DNA of 64,000 nt from an uncultured Aureispira sp. (lineage in GTDB: Bacteria; Bacteroidota; Bacteroidia; Chitinophagales; Saprospiraceae): the NCBI GenBank assembly GCA_905480075.1, contig CAJQOX010000110.1:1-64000 (forward strand), given 5' to 3'. Position 1 is the first letter of the stretch; each line of letters opens with the position of its first letter. The notes beneath the pieces are model-generated. The model searched no databases. It was given only the letters and a program-made list of their open reading frames with translations, and was not told where the DNA came from. Below are positions 48,146-58,139 of the stretch, one piece after another. Made by a program: the position numbers and the translations under genes.

Positions 48146-48907
48146 ATGAAAGTAACATTTTTAGGAACAGGAACATCACAGGGCATTCCCGTAATTGGTT
48201 GTAATTGCAAAGCCTGCCTGTCTGAAGACCCAAAAGATAACCGATTGCGGGTTTCTGTTCAAATAGAAATAAATGACAAAATAATAATTATAGATGTCGG
48301 GCCTGATTTCAGACAACAAATGCTTAAGGAGGGAACAAAAAGAATAGATGCAATACTCATCACCCACGAACACAGTGACCATGTTGCCGGCATTGATGAT
48401 ATCCGCCCTTATAATTTCATGTACGGAATGGAGATGCCATTTTACACTACTGCCAATGTTCAAAAAGTCCTTATTCAGAAGCACCCCTATATTTTTGAAG
48501 CAAAATATCCTGGAGTTCCAAGAATCAAGCTTCATACTATATCAAAAGCCAGAAAATTTAAAATAGCAGATATTTCAGTAATTCCTGTTGAAATTTTTCA
48601 TGGCAAGCTTGCAATACTTGGGTTCAGGATTGGAGACTTTGCTTACCTCACCGATTTCAAAACAATAGATGACAAAGAAGCTATAAAATTGAAAGGCACA
48701 AAAGTCCTTGTAGTCAGTGCACTTCAACACAAAAAACATCATTCCCACTCTTCACTACAGGAATCTGTTGATTTTGTGAATAAAATTGGTGCCCCCAAGG
48801 CATATTTCACCCATATCAGCCACAAAATGGGAAGTCACAAAGAGACAGAAAAGTTATTACCCAAACACATTCGAATAGCACATGACGGGCTAACTATAAA
48901 AATCTGA
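48146..48907 (+). CDS. MBL-fold metallohydrolase (PhnP-like)
   Basis: 'MKVTFLGTGTSQGIPVIGCNCKAC', 'ILITHEHSDHVAGIDDIRPYNF', 'LTDFKTI', 'YFTHISHKMG'. Confidence 0.95.
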   Translation: MKVTFLGTGTSQGIPVIGCNCKACLSEDPKDNRLRVSVQIEINDKIIIIDVGPDFRQQMLKEGTKRIDAILITHEHSDHVAGIDDIRPYNFMYGMEMPFYTTANVQKVLIQKHPYIFEAKYPGVPRIKLHTISKARKFKIADISVIPVEIFHGKLAILGFRIGDFAYLTDFKTIDDKEAIKLKGTKVLVVSALQHKKHHSHSSLQESVDFVNKIGAPKAYFTHISHKMGSHKETEKLLPKHIRIAHDGLTIKI

Positions 48908-48928
48908 AGCTACTAGTTAGTTCAATAA

Positions 48929-48960
48929 AAAAGACATCCTGAAAATTCAGAATGTCAATT
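48929..48960. terminator. Hairpin between convergent MBL and infB genes
   Basis: GACATcCTGAA-aa-TTCAGaATGTC. Confidence 0.6.
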
Positions 48961-48991
48961 TGTATTTATTTTTTGTATTCTCAAAAAAGAG

Positions 48992-51937
48992 TTACAACGT
49001 TTGTTTTACCTCTTTAACTTCATAAACTTCGAGGACATCTCCGGCTTTAATATCGTTATAATTTTTGATAGTAATACCACATTCGTGTCCTTGTTTGACT
49101 TCAGGCACTGAATCTTTGAATCTTTTAAGCGAAGATAATTCACCATGAACTCCTTCTTTTTTAGGAAATTGGACAATACCTCCACGAATAACCCTGATAT
49201 AACTATTTCTCAAAACTTTGCCTTCCTGCACCAAACAACCTGCAACCATCCCTACTTTAGAAATTTTAAATACCTCCTGAACGTCAACCATACCTAACAC
49301 TTCCTCAATCTGCTTGGGTTCAAGCATACCTTCGAGTGCTGATTTTATCTCATCGATAGCATCATAAATAATAGAGTATGATTTGACCTCCACTCCTTCT
49401 TTTTCAGCCAAACGTTTCGCCATCGGATTAGGACGAACCTGAAAACCGACAATAATTGCATCAGAGGCAGCAGCAAGATTCACGTCTGACTCCGTAACAG
49501 GCCCTACAGCTTTATAAATAATATTCGTTTGAATCTGATCGGTAGATAATTTTTGCAGAGAATCTGCAAGGGCTTCCACAGAACCATCAAAGTCCCCTTT
49601 AACAATCAGGTTAAGTTCTTTAAAGTTACCAATTTTTATTCTGTTGGTTATATCATCAAGAGTAACACGGCGTGTTGCTCTGATCTGCTGTTGTCTTACG
49701 AGGTTTGCCCGTTTGTTTGTAAGGTCTTTTGCCGCTTTTTCTGAAGATAAAACATTGACTGTTTCACCTGCCTGTGGTGCGCCCTGAAGTCCAAGAACTA
49801 ATACGGGAGTTGCAGGACCTGCAGATTTCACTCTTTTGCCCCTTTCATCAAACATAGCCTTAACCCTGCCATAATGAGGACCGGCAACCATAGCATCACC
49901 AATTTTCAAGGTACCGTTTCTAACAAGTATTTTTGTAACGTATCCACGTCCTTTTTCAAGAGAAGCTTCCAATACAGTCCCTGCAGCTCTCTTTTCAGGG
50001 TTTGCCATTAGTTCAAGCATTTCTGCTTCAAGCAATATTTTTTCCAGCAACAAATCAATATTAGTACCGTTTTTGGCAGAAATATCCTGACTTTGATAAG
50101 ATCCACCCCATTCTTCAATGAGTAAATCCATTGTTGCCAATTCCTGTTTAATTCTATCAGGGTTTGCACCTTCCTTATCAATCTTATTGATAGCAAAAAT
50201 AATAGGAACTTCAGCAGCCTTAGCATGACTGATAGCCTCCTTGGTCTGAGGCATTATATTATCGTCTGCAGAAATAATGATAACTGCAATATCTGTAACT
50301 TTTGCTCCCCTTGCCCTCATTGCTGTAAAAGCTTCGTGACCAGGAGTATCCAGAAAAGTAATAGTACCACTATCAGCAACAGAGACAACATAAGCACCAA
50401 TATGCTGAGTAATACCTCCTGCTTCACTATCCGCGACATTTGCTTTTCTTATACTATCCAACAGAGAAGTCTTACCATGATCGACATGCCCCATTACGGT
50501 GACAATTGGAGAACGTGATTCTATATCTTCAAGGTCATCCTCTTCAATCTGATAATCTTTTTCCATTTGATCTTCAGCAGAAACAAATTCCACTTCATAT
50601 CCAAATTCAATTCCCATCAATTCAATCAAATCTCTGTCAAGTCTTTGATTGATAGAAACCATTCTTTTTTCGCGCATACAAGCCATAATGATTTCAGTAG
50701 AACCAACATTCATCATACTTGCCAATTCAGAAACAGAAATAAATTCTGTAACCTGAATAGTAGGGGTTTCCTCTCCGCTATTCTCAATTTCCTTTAACCT
50801 TTCAGCTCTTTGTTCATCCCTTTCTTTACGTGAAGCACCAAATTTTTTCTTCCTTCCTCCTCCTCCACCAAGGAGGTTCATAGTTTGTTTCAACTTGGAG
50901 CCAACCTCTTTTTGGTCAACCGCTTTGCGTTTCCCTTTCTTTTTAACTTTTTTATTGGCGCCGGAACCTTGAGACTCTTTATTGGGAGTTTTAAATTGTT
51001 TTTTACTATCTACCTTAGCCCCGTCCTTTTTAGTTGTCTCGGATGATTTATTCTCATTTTTTGACGTTTTCTCTCCATTTGACTTCTTATTAACCCTAGT
51101 CCGTTTTCTTCTTTTCTTCTGTCCTTTATCTGAGTTTTCCCCGGTTTTTTTAGTATTACTATCCTCTTTTTTTCTGCCCTTTTTGTTTTTGCTTTTAGGA
51201 GAGGCAATATTTATTTTTCCGAGTATTTTCAATCCTTTTAACTGAGGTGCTTCCACTTCAATATCTAAATTCTGAGGAGCTTCTTTAATGGTGACATTTT
51301 CAGTTGAGTTATCTGTAAGTTCTTCCGCCTTTACTTCCTTCGACACTTCTTTCTCTTTTTTCACTTCTTTCACCTCTTTCACATCTTTCACCTCTTTCTT
51401 TTCTTTCACCTCTTTCACCTCTTCTGAGGTCACCTCTTTCGATACTTTTTCTTCTTCTTTTTCCTTCACTTTTTCAGAAGGAACATTTTTCTTTTTAGGC
51501 TTCTTCTTCAGATCATCCAAATCGATTTTCCCCAAAACTTTTGGGCCAGGCAATTTTGCATCTACCTTTTCTGCTGGTTTTTCCTCTTTTTCTTCTTTCT
51601 TATCCTCCGTAGTTTCAACTACAGAATCATCTTCTTTTTCTTTATTATTCGAAGTTTCATCAACATTAGTTGAATCCGATGATTTAGTATCATCTTCCAA
51701 ACCTTCAGTTTCAGGAGAGTTTTCTTTGTTTTTTCTAAAGCCAATAGTAATTTTATTGGCTTTTTCCTTTATTGCTACTGAGCTCTGAAAATTTTTGGAG
51801 AGCATATCAAACATCTCGTCTGAAATCTTTGCAGTGGGTTTGTTGCTCACAGAAAACCCATTCTCAACCAAAAAATTGACAATAGTTTTTGTTCCAACAT
51901 TAAGTTCTTTAGCTACTTTGACTAGACGTTTTGACAT
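48992..51937 (-). CDS. infB: Translation initiation factor IF-2
   Basis: 'SPIVTVMGHVDHGKTSLLDSIRKANVADSEAGGITQHIGAY', 'FLDTPGHEAFTAMRARGAKVTDIAVI'; long charged N-terminal extension. Confidence 0.98.
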   Translation of the reverse strand: MSKRLVKVAKELNVGTKTIVNFLVENGFSVSNKPTAKISDEMFDMLSKNFQSSVAIKEKANKITIGFRKNKENSPETEGLEDDTKSSDSTNVDETSNNKEKEDDSVVETTEDKKEEKEEKPAEKVDAKLPGPKVLGKIDLDDLKKKPKKKNVPSEKVKEKEEEKVSKEVTSEEVKEVKEKKEVKDVKEVKEVKKEKEVSKEVKAEELTDNSTENVTIKEAPQNLDIEVEAPQLKGLKILGKINIASPKSKNKKGRKKEDSNTKKTGENSDKGQKKRRKRTRVNKKSNGEKTSKNENKSSETTKKDGAKVDSKKQFKTPNKESQGSGANKKVKKKGKRKAVDQKEVGSKLKQTMNLLGGGGGRKKKFGASRKERDEQRAERLKEIENSGEETPTIQVTEFISVSELASMMNVGSTEIIMACMREKRMVSINQRLDRDLIELMGIEFGYEVEFVSAEDQMEKDYQIEEDDLEDIESRSPIVTVMGHVDHGKTSLLDSIRKANVADSEAGGITQHIGAYVVSVADSGTITFLDTPGHEAFTAMRARGAKVTDIAVIIISADDNIMPQTKEAISHAKAAEVPIIFAINKIDKEGANPDRIKQELATMDLLIEEWGGSYQSQDISAKNGTNIDLLLEKILLEAEMLELMANPEKRAAGTVLEASLEKGRGYVTKILVRNGTLKIGDAMVAGPHYGRVKAMFDERGKRVKSAGPATPVLVLGLQGAPQAGETVNVLSSEKAAKDLTNKRANLVRQQQIRATRRVTLDDITNRIKIGNFKELNLIVKGDFDGSVEALADSLQKLSTDQIQTNIIYKAVGPVTESDVNLAAASDAIIVGFQVRPNPMAKRLAEKEGVEVKSYSIIYDAIDEIKSALEGMLEPKQIEEVLGMVDVQEVFKISKVGMVAGCLVQEGKVLRNSYIRVIRGGIVQFPKKEGVHGELSSLKRFKDSVPEVKQGHECGITIKNYNDIKAGDVLEVYEVKEVKQTL

Positions 51938-52121
51938 CCTTAAATTTTACAGTTACTTTAAAAAACGCGCAAGTGTTTACAAAAACAATATTTTAGAAAA
52001 CACCAGCAATAAAAAATTATATATAAATTGATCCGAGAGGTAAAAAAATGATTTCCGACTGATCAATTAAAAACAAAAAAAACATTATCTTCTACAAATT
52101 CAACTTTTCACACAATAAACA

Positions 52122-53384
52122 TTATTCTTCTTCATTATTTCCTTCTTCTTCAAGTTCAGCATTAAGAATTTTGACAATATCAGCAATGGTTTCAGCCTCT
52201 AAATCCGTTCTTCTTTCCAGTTCTTCTATATTTAAATCGAGCACACTTCTAGCAGTATCACAGCCTATAGATTTCAATTCTTCAATAATCCACTCATCGA
52301 TCTCATCCTTAAATTCATTCAACTCAACATCAAAATCATTTTCTTCAAAACCTTCTCTGTAAACATCAATTGTAAAGCCGGTTAATTTACTTGCCAACTT
52401 GATATTTATTCCTTTTTTACCGATAGCCTTAGATATTTCTTCCGGTTTCAAAAATACCGCTGCTCTTTTTTTGTCGTTATCAAGATCAATAGAAGAGATT
52501 TTTGCCGGTGTTAATGAACGTTGAATCAAAAGTGATTCATTATTGGTAAAGTTAATAATATCAATATTTTCATTACGCAATTCACGAACAATACCATAAA
52601 TACGAGACCCTTTCATTCCTACGCAAGCTCCTACAGGATCTATGCGGTCGTCATAAGATTCAACTGCCACTTTTGCTCTTTCTCCGGGAACCCTTACAAT
52701 ACGCTTTACAGTAATTAATCCATCTTCAATTTCGGGTACTTCCTGTTCGAGTAACTTTTCGAGGAAAGCGTTATCCGTTCTGGACAAAATGATGACAGGG
52801 TTACTGTTTCTCATATCCACTTTACGTATAATAGCCTTGAGCGTATCTCCTTTTCTGAAGTAATCACCTCTGACCATTTCACTTTTGGGTAACAAAAGTT
52901 CCACACCGGTTTCATCATCCAAAACAACCAATTCTCTCTTTAAAATCTGATGAACCTCTCCACGAATCAAATCTCCGACACAATTTTCATACATTTTGAA
53001 AATCTTATCTTTTTCCAGCTCAAGAATTCTTGAAATCAAAGTTTGTCTTGCTGCCATAATTGCCCTCCGGCCAAAATCGATAATATGAACTCGCTGATAA
53101 CACTCTTCCCCGATTTCGTAATCATTTTCAATTTCCAGAGCATCAGTAATAGTAATTTGAAAACGATCATCCTCTACTTCTCCGTCAGGAACAATCTCCC
53201 GTTTCCTCCAGATCTCCAAATCTCCTTCATTTGCATTGACAATAATGTCAAAATTTTCATCTGTGCTGTATTTCTTACGGATTAAAGTACGAAAGACATC
53301 TTCCAAAACTCTTATCATAGTCGGAAAGTCAATACTTTTCATACTTTTAAATTCCTTAAAAGAATCTATTAAATTGATGCTCAT
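52122..53384 (-). CDS. nusA: Transcription termination/antitermination protein NusA
   Basis: 'IDPVGACVGMKGSRIYGIVRELRNENIDIINF', KH domains 'ISKAIGKKGINIKLASKLTG'. Confidence 0.97.
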   Translation of the reverse strand: MSINLIDSFKEFKSMKSIDFPTMIRVLEDVFRTLIRKKYSTDENFDIIVNANEGDLEIWRKREIVPDGEVEDDRFQITITDALEIENDYEIGEECYQRVHIIDFGRRAIMAARQTLISRILELEKDKIFKMYENCVGDLIRGEVHQILKRELVVLDDETGVELLLPKSEMVRGDYFRKGDTLKAIIRKVDMRNSNPVIILSRTDNAFLEKLLEQEVPEIEDGLITVKRIVRVPGERAKVAVESYDDRIDPVGACVGMKGSRIYGIVRELRNENIDIINFTNNESLLIQRSLTPAKISSIDLDNDKKRAAVFLKPEEISKAIGKKGINIKLASKLTGFTIDVYREGFEENDFDVELNEFKDEIDEWIIEELKSIGCDTARSVLDLNIEELERRTDLEAETIADIVKILNAELEEEGNNEEE

Positions 53385-53487
53385 GCTTTCATAGTATTTT
53401 ATATTTATCTGAATAATAAATTCGAAGAAGTAAACTTTTTGAAGTGGTTAACAAAGAACCACCTCTCATTCTTTTGCGAATTTATAC

Positions 53488-53976
53488 TTAAAAAGATATT
53501 GTAATTATTGTATTTTTAATATTATCAAATGCGACTTCTTTTTTTATACTGACAAGTCTCTTCTTTTTACGTCCTTCAATCCTGACTTTTTCTTCATATT
53601 CCACCACAATACTTTCTTCATTAACTTCAACAAGCACCCCTTTCAGGTGTTTGTGATCATCAACAAGCTCTACACTTACTTTCCGACCTATATTTTTAAG
53701 GTATTGCCTTCTTTTTTTCAGTGGCACCCCTATTCCGGCAGAAGAAACATCTATTGTATACTTTTCTCCTAACCACCCTTCACTTTCAATATGTTCTTCA
53801 AGAAACCGCGATACTTTAATGCAATGTTCATATTTTACACCGGTATCACTATCCAAAAATACCTGAATTGAATCCCCGGGCAATTGTTTAATTTCTATCA
53901 AAAACAAGTGATTGAATTCTTCCTCCCGAAACTTTTCTTCAAGAAGATCAGTTAATTTTTCTGTCAATAAAACCAT
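53488..53976 (-). CDS. rimP: Ribosome maturation factor RimP
   Basis: 'DVSSAGIGVPLKKRRQYLKNIGRKVSVEL'; upstream of nusA. Confidence 0.93.
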   Translation of the reverse strand: MVLLTEKLTDLLEEKFREEEFNHLFLIEIKQLPGDSIQVFLDSDTGVKYEHCIKVSRFLEEHIESEGWLGEKYTIDVSSAGIGVPLKKRRQYLKNIGRKVSVELVDDHKHLKGVLVEVNEESIVVEYEEKVRIEGRKKKRLVSIKKEVAFDNIKNTIITISF

Positions 53977-54022
53977 ACTTAATCTTTCTACCTGTTTTTA
54001 TCAAACTTCTTTTACTGTATTA

Positions 54023-54053
54023 AAAAGAGGGAACAGTCTCTGTTCCCTCTTTT
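54023..54053 (-). terminator. Leader hairpin / putative attenuator of rimP-nusA-infB
   Basis: Perfect 14-bp stem AAAAGAGGGAACAG-tct-CTGTTCCCTCTTTT; minus strand continues with a short U tract (CUCUUUUUAAU). Confidence 0.75.
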
Positions 54054-54075
54054 GTAATTGCGCTCATTCGAAGTG

Positions 54076-54105
54076 CAAATATACTAATATAAATATAGTT
54101 TCAAA
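54076..54105 (-). promoter_or_regulatory. Promoter of rimP-nusA-infB
   Basis: Minus strand TTTG-N18-TATATTTG (caaatata at 54076-54083, caaa at 54102-54105). Confidence 0.7.
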
Positions 54106-54229
54106 AAAGTTAGAGTAAGATATTGTGCATATTTTGCGTTTTTTTATTGATTCCGATGATTTTAACATCGATTTTACGTTCAAAAGTTCCTTTTTTTTAT
54201 ACTTTTCGAAAAAAATTAATAATTATTCC

Positions 54230-54700
54230 ATGAAAAAATACATTTCCACAGACGAAGCCTTGGTAAAACTTCAAAAATATTGTGCGTTTCAGGAACGCTG
54301 TCACAAAGAAGTACGCTCCAAATTACTGAATCTGAATATCTTCGGAGATGATTTGGAGTCTATCATTTCTACACTGATAGAAAGTGGCTTTTTAAACGAA
54401 ATGCGGTATGCAACAGCCTTCGTAAGAGGGAAATTCAAAATAAAAAAATGGGGGAAATTCAAAATCACAAGAGAATTAAAGAAAAATCAAATTTCTGAAT
54501 ATTGCATAAAAAAAGCACTGGAAAGTGAAATACCCTATGAAGACTACCTTGCAACCCTTGAAGATATTCTAAAAAAGAAAAACAAAACCTTAAGAGAAAA
54601 GAATTCATTTAAAAGAACTCAAAAACTGGCCAAATTTGCCGAAAGCAAGGGATTTGAATCTTTCCTTATTTGGGAAACCCTGAAAGATTTTAAAATTTAA
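54230..54700 (+). CDS. recX: Regulatory protein RecX
   Basis: 'ALVKLQKYCAFQERCHKEVRSKLLNLNIFGDDLESIISTLIESGFLNEMRYATAFVRGKFKIKKWGKFKITRELKKNQI'. ATG 54230 preferred over ORF start 54125. Confidence 0.9.
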   Translation: MKKYISTDEALVKLQKYCAFQERCHKEVRSKLLNLNIFGDDLESIISTLIESGFLNEMRYATAFVRGKFKIKKWGKFKITRELKKNQISEYCIKKALESEIPYEDYLATLEDILKKKNKTLREKNSFKRTQKLAKFAESKGFESFLIWETLKDFKI

Positions 54701-54701
54701 A

Positions 54702-55034
54702 TCATTCCACTTCCATATCTTCAAGAGGATCCCAAAAAACCTTTTTAAAGTTCTTTACTTTATTCTTCTCCACCTCAAGGCCTTCCGACTGAAGCAAATC
54801 CTGCATCCTCGTCCCTCCAAAAAACTGCCGGCCTGTCAACAACCCGTTCCTGTTGACCACCCTGTGCGCAGGCACATCCTCCGGAGATTGATTCATCGCC
54901 CAACCCACCATTCTTACACGACGGGATTGTTCAAGAGACCTTGCAATTGCACCGTAACTTGTAACACGGCCCACAGGTATCAGACGCGTGACAGCATAAA
55001 TATCAATAATGAATTGTTCTTTATTAAAAGTCAT
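54702..55034 (-). CDS. MGMT-family alkyltransferase-like protein (catalytic Cys replaced by Ala)
   Basis: 'IYAVTRLIPVGRVTSYGAIARSLEQSRRVRMVGWAMNQSPEDVPAHRVVNRNGLLTG': PAHR instead of PCHR. Confidence 0.92.
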   Translation of the reverse strand: MTFNKEQFIIDIYAVTRLIPVGRVTSYGAIARSLEQSRRVRMVGWAMNQSPEDVPAHRVVNRNGLLTGRQFFGGTRMQDLLQSEGLEVEKNKVKNFKKVFWDPLEDMEVE

Positions 55035-55050
55035 ATTGTTAATAACATCC

Positions 55051-55449
55051 CTACACTTGAATATTTTTCACTTCAGGAACTGCAGACAGCAACATATAAA
55101 CATTTACCCACATACCCAAAATAATATAAACTCCAAATACATAAAGGATCTCCTGCATAGAATGAACCTGAGAACTGACTGATATAAATATAGCGTAAAT
55201 CATGACAGAGGCTGACAAAAGAATCATCAATAAACCTGCTATACGGGAAACCCTAATCGTTTTGTAAGCGACAAAAAAGGCAAAAATCATACAAAAAACC
55301 ACCCAGGCAGCATAGGCTGATGCCGCCCATTCATAATTATCTCCGGGATAATACCCGGCTGCAAAATTTTTTTCGTTTTCGTTGAGATGAATTCCTGTAT
55401 AGAAAAGGGAAACTATCAACAAAATATTTAATGCAAATAATTTTTTCAT
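55051..55449 (-). CDS. Small membrane protein of unknown function
   Basis: Four predicted hydrophobic helices, 132 aa; compact spacing with flanking genes. Confidence 0.6.
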   Translation of the reverse strand: MKKLFALNILLIVSLFYTGIHLNENEKNFAAGYYPGDNYEWAASAYAAWVVFCMIFAFFVAYKTIRVSRIAGLLMILLSASVMIYAIFISVSSQVHSMQEILYVFGVYIILGMWVNVYMLLSAVPEVKNIQV

Positions 55450-55458
55450 TGAACAATA

Positions 55459-57036
55459 TTAAAACTCCGAAGTAAAATGAAATTCAATTTCAGGGTAATC
55501 ATTCTGAGAAGTCTGAAGCATCCATTTTGACTCCGCCAGATAAACGTTCCTACCTTCTTTATCCCTGGCCATATAATTAGTTTTCTTACGAATAAACTCA
55601 GCCAGCTTATCCTCATTTTCACTGGTAATCCAACAGGCTTTATACAGCTGAATAGGTGCATATTGACAGGAGGCAGAGTATTCATGTTTGAGGCGGTGTT
55701 GAAGTACTTCAAACTGCAACTGTCCCACAGTACCAATTATCTTCCTGTTATTTGAATTTTTAGTGAACAATTGTGCCACACCTTCATCCATAAGTTGCGT
55801 AATCCCTTTTGCCAGCTGTTTGGATTTCATAGGGTCTGCATTCTCAATATACTTGAACAATTCAGGAGAAAAACTAGGTATCCCTTTAAAATGTAAAATC
55901 TCTCCTTCAGTGAGCGTATCTCCTATTTTAAAATTACCAGAATCATACAATCCTACTATATCTCCGGGATAAGCATTATCTACCACTTCCTTTTTGGACG
56001 CCATAAAAGTAGTGGGATTGGAGAATTTTATCTTTTTTTCCTTTCGAATATGCAAATAATTCGTGTTTCGCTTAAAAATCCCGGAACAAACCCTCAAAAA
56101 AGCGATTCTATCTCTGTGACGAGGGTCCATATTTGCATGAATCTTAAAAACAAAGCCCGAGAACTTATCCTCATAAGGATTGATTTCTCGTTCTTCAGTA
56201 GAAAACTCAACTGGAGAAGGCGCTATTTCCACAAAACAATCCAACAACTCCTTTACTCCGAAATTATTAATTGCAGAACCAAAAAATACAGGAGATAGCT
56301 TCCCCCCGAGATACGCTTCCTGATCAAACTCAGGATAAACCTCCTCTATAGTTTCTACCTCTTCTCTTAAAATTTCAGCTGCATCTTCTCCGATATGCCT
56401 TTCAAGTTCAGGGTTCAGTATGTCATTAAACTCCAGAATGTTGCCATATTTCGTATTAGGAGAAAAGAGATTCAATTGCTTTTCGTACAAATTATACACT
56501 CCTTTGAACTCCTGCCCCATCCCTATAGGCCAACTCAAAGGGCAGGTAGTCAGCTTCAACTTCTCTTCAATCTCGTCCAACAAGTCAAAACCATCTTTTC
56601 CTTCTCTGTCCATCTTATTAATAAACACAATCACCGGGGTATCCCTCATCCTGCAAACTTCTACCAGTTTCTCTGTTTGTTCCTCCACTCCTTTTGCGAC
56701 ATCTATTACTACTATCACACTATCTACCGCTGTTAAAGTCCGGTAGGTATCTTCAGCAAAATCCTTGTGACCAGGCGTGTCCAGGATATTAATATTGAAG
56801 TCTTTATAATTAAAGCCCATGACAGAGGTAGCGACGGAAATTCCTCTTTGCTTTTCAATTTCCATAAAATCTGAAGTAGTAGATTTTTTAATCTTATTCG
56901 ACTTCACGGCACCCGCCACCTGTATTGCCCCACCAAATAATAACAACTTCTCAGTCAGTGTAGTTTTCCCTCCATCGGGATGCGCAATCACTGCAAAGGT
57001 TCTGCGTTTTTCAATTTCTTCTTTTAAGTTCGCCAT
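55459..57036 (-). CDS. prfC: Peptide chain release factor 3
   Basis: '[65 protein letters not shown]'. Confidence 0.97.
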   Translation of the reverse strand: MANLKEEIEKRRTFAVIAHPDGGKTTLTEKLLLFGGAIQVAGAVKSNKIKKSTTSDFMEIEKQRGISVATSVMGFNYKDFNINILDTPGHKDFAEDTYRTLTAVDSVIVVIDVAKGVEEQTEKLVEVCRMRDTPVIVFINKMDREGKDGFDLLDEIEEKLKLTTCPLSWPIGMGQEFKGVYNLYEKQLNLFSPNTKYGNILEFNDILNPELERHIGEDAAEILREEVETIEEVYPEFDQEAYLGGKLSPVFFGSAINNFGVKELLDCFVEIAPSPVEFSTEEREINPYEDKFSGFVFKIHANMDPRHRDRIAFLRVCSGIFKRNTNYLHIRKEKKIKFSNPTTFMASKKEVVDNAYPGDIVGLYDSGNFKIGDTLTEGEILHFKGIPSFSPELFKYIENADPMKSKQLAKGITQLMDEGVAQLFTKNSNNRKIIGTVGQLQFEVLQHRLKHEYSASCQYAPIQLYKACWITSENEDKLAEFIRKKTNYMARDKEGRNVYLAESKWMLQTSQNDYPEIEFHFTSEF

Positions 57037-57327
57037 AATTTTAAGTAATATCAATCAATACTTTTTGAAAGTCTGCAATGTACTGTTTTTGAAATAAAGT
57101 TGAAAAAAAGTTCTGATTTAAAAATTATTTTAAATAAATGGACAAATAAAATCGGATGAAAATTGTTGTATTTTTTTTGCAATCACTACAAAAGAAACAG
57201 AAGCTTTTGCGAGCTAACTCATGGTTTTTAAAGCAGCAGGTTCAAAAAGACGTCCCAATCTTACGCTAAAGGATTTTGCCCATTCAATTAATTAAACCAA
57301 TAAATTATTACTTTCTATTACGCACAA

Positions 57328-57358
57328 AAAGGATTTGTTCTGACGAACAAATCCTTTC
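57328..57358 (-). terminator. Terminator after rpsU
   Basis: AAAGGATTTGTTC-tgac-GAACAAATCCTTT; U-run on minus strand. Confidence 0.88.
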
Positions 57359-57413
57359 GGCCAACTTCCTTATAGAAAGATGAATATAATAAGAGAATCA
57401 AACAGGAAAAATC

Positions 57414-57608
57414 CTATCCTTCGATTTCTTTTTGCTTTACAGTAACGTATTTAGCTTTAAGCACCTCAACTCTACGTGAAACAGAAGGCTTGGTAAAATG
57501 CTTTCTTGCACGAAGTTGTTTCATCAGTTGCACTTTTTTGTGCTTGTTTTTGTATCTTCTTGAAGCTCTGTCGATGGATTCTCCATCTTTTACATTGATT
57601 ACTAACAT
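57414..57608 (-). CDS. rpsU: 30S ribosomal protein S21
   Basis: 'MLVINVKDGESIDRASRRYKNKHKKVQLMKQLRARKHFTKPSVSRRVEVLKAKY'. Confidence 0.96.
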   Translation of the reverse strand: MLVINVKDGESIDRASRRYKNKHKKVQLMKQLRARKHFTKPSVSRRVEVLKAKYVTVKQKEIEG

Positions 57609-57724
57609 GTTATTTTTTTATTATTTATATATTTTCAAAAAAGCAGGATTATAAAAATAAACAAAATATTTCAGAATATATAATTCTGCATTTATTTTAT
57701 GTACTGCTGCCAGAAATTTCAGTT

Positions 57725-57760
57725 AAAAAAGGGACTTATCACAAGGACAAATCCCTTTTT
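57725..57760 (-). terminator. Hairpin downstream of tRNA-Asn
   Basis: AAAAAAGGGAcTT...ATCCCTTTTT, immediately 3' of tRNA-Asn on the minus strand. Confidence 0.65.
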
Positions 57761-57761
57761 G

Positions 57762-57835
57762 CGCCCTCAACTGGACTCGAACCAGTGACCCTCTGATTAA
57801 CAGTCAGATGCTCTAACCAACTGAGCTATGAAGGC
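57762..57835 (-). tRNA. tRNA-Asn (anticodon GTT)
   Basis: Reverse complement GCCTTCATAGCTCAGTTGGTTAGAGCATCTGACTGTTAATCAGAGGGTCACTGGTTCGAGTCCAGTTGAGGGC; loop CTGTTAA. Confidence 0.95.
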
Positions 57836-57855
57836 GTTACTCTTATAGAGCGATG

Positions 57856-57886
57856 CAAATATACAGTGAGATTTTTTATTTCCAAA
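57856..57886 (-). promoter_or_regulatory. Promoter of tRNA-Asn
   Basis: Minus strand TTTG-N19-TATATTTG. Confidence 0.7.
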
Positions 57887-58139
57887 ACTTTCTGCTAAAA
57901 TTTTAATCTATTTTTTATTCATTTAAAAACCAATCGCCCCTAATCATCACAATATTAAGACTTTGAGTATTTTTTACATTCAGGCTACTTTTAAAAAAAA
58001 ATTAAAAATATTAATTAGAAATTATACTATGAATACTCAGAGTTTACTATTTTTGTGCTGATTTTGAAAACAAATTAAAAATCGGGGACTGTATTATTAC
58101 AGGATGTCCGCTGATTTAATAAAATTAAAATGATTAACT

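Noticed and set aside
51288-51788. 166-aa Ser/Phe-rich plus ORF
   Set aside because: Antisense to the Lys/Glu-rich IF-2 N-terminus.
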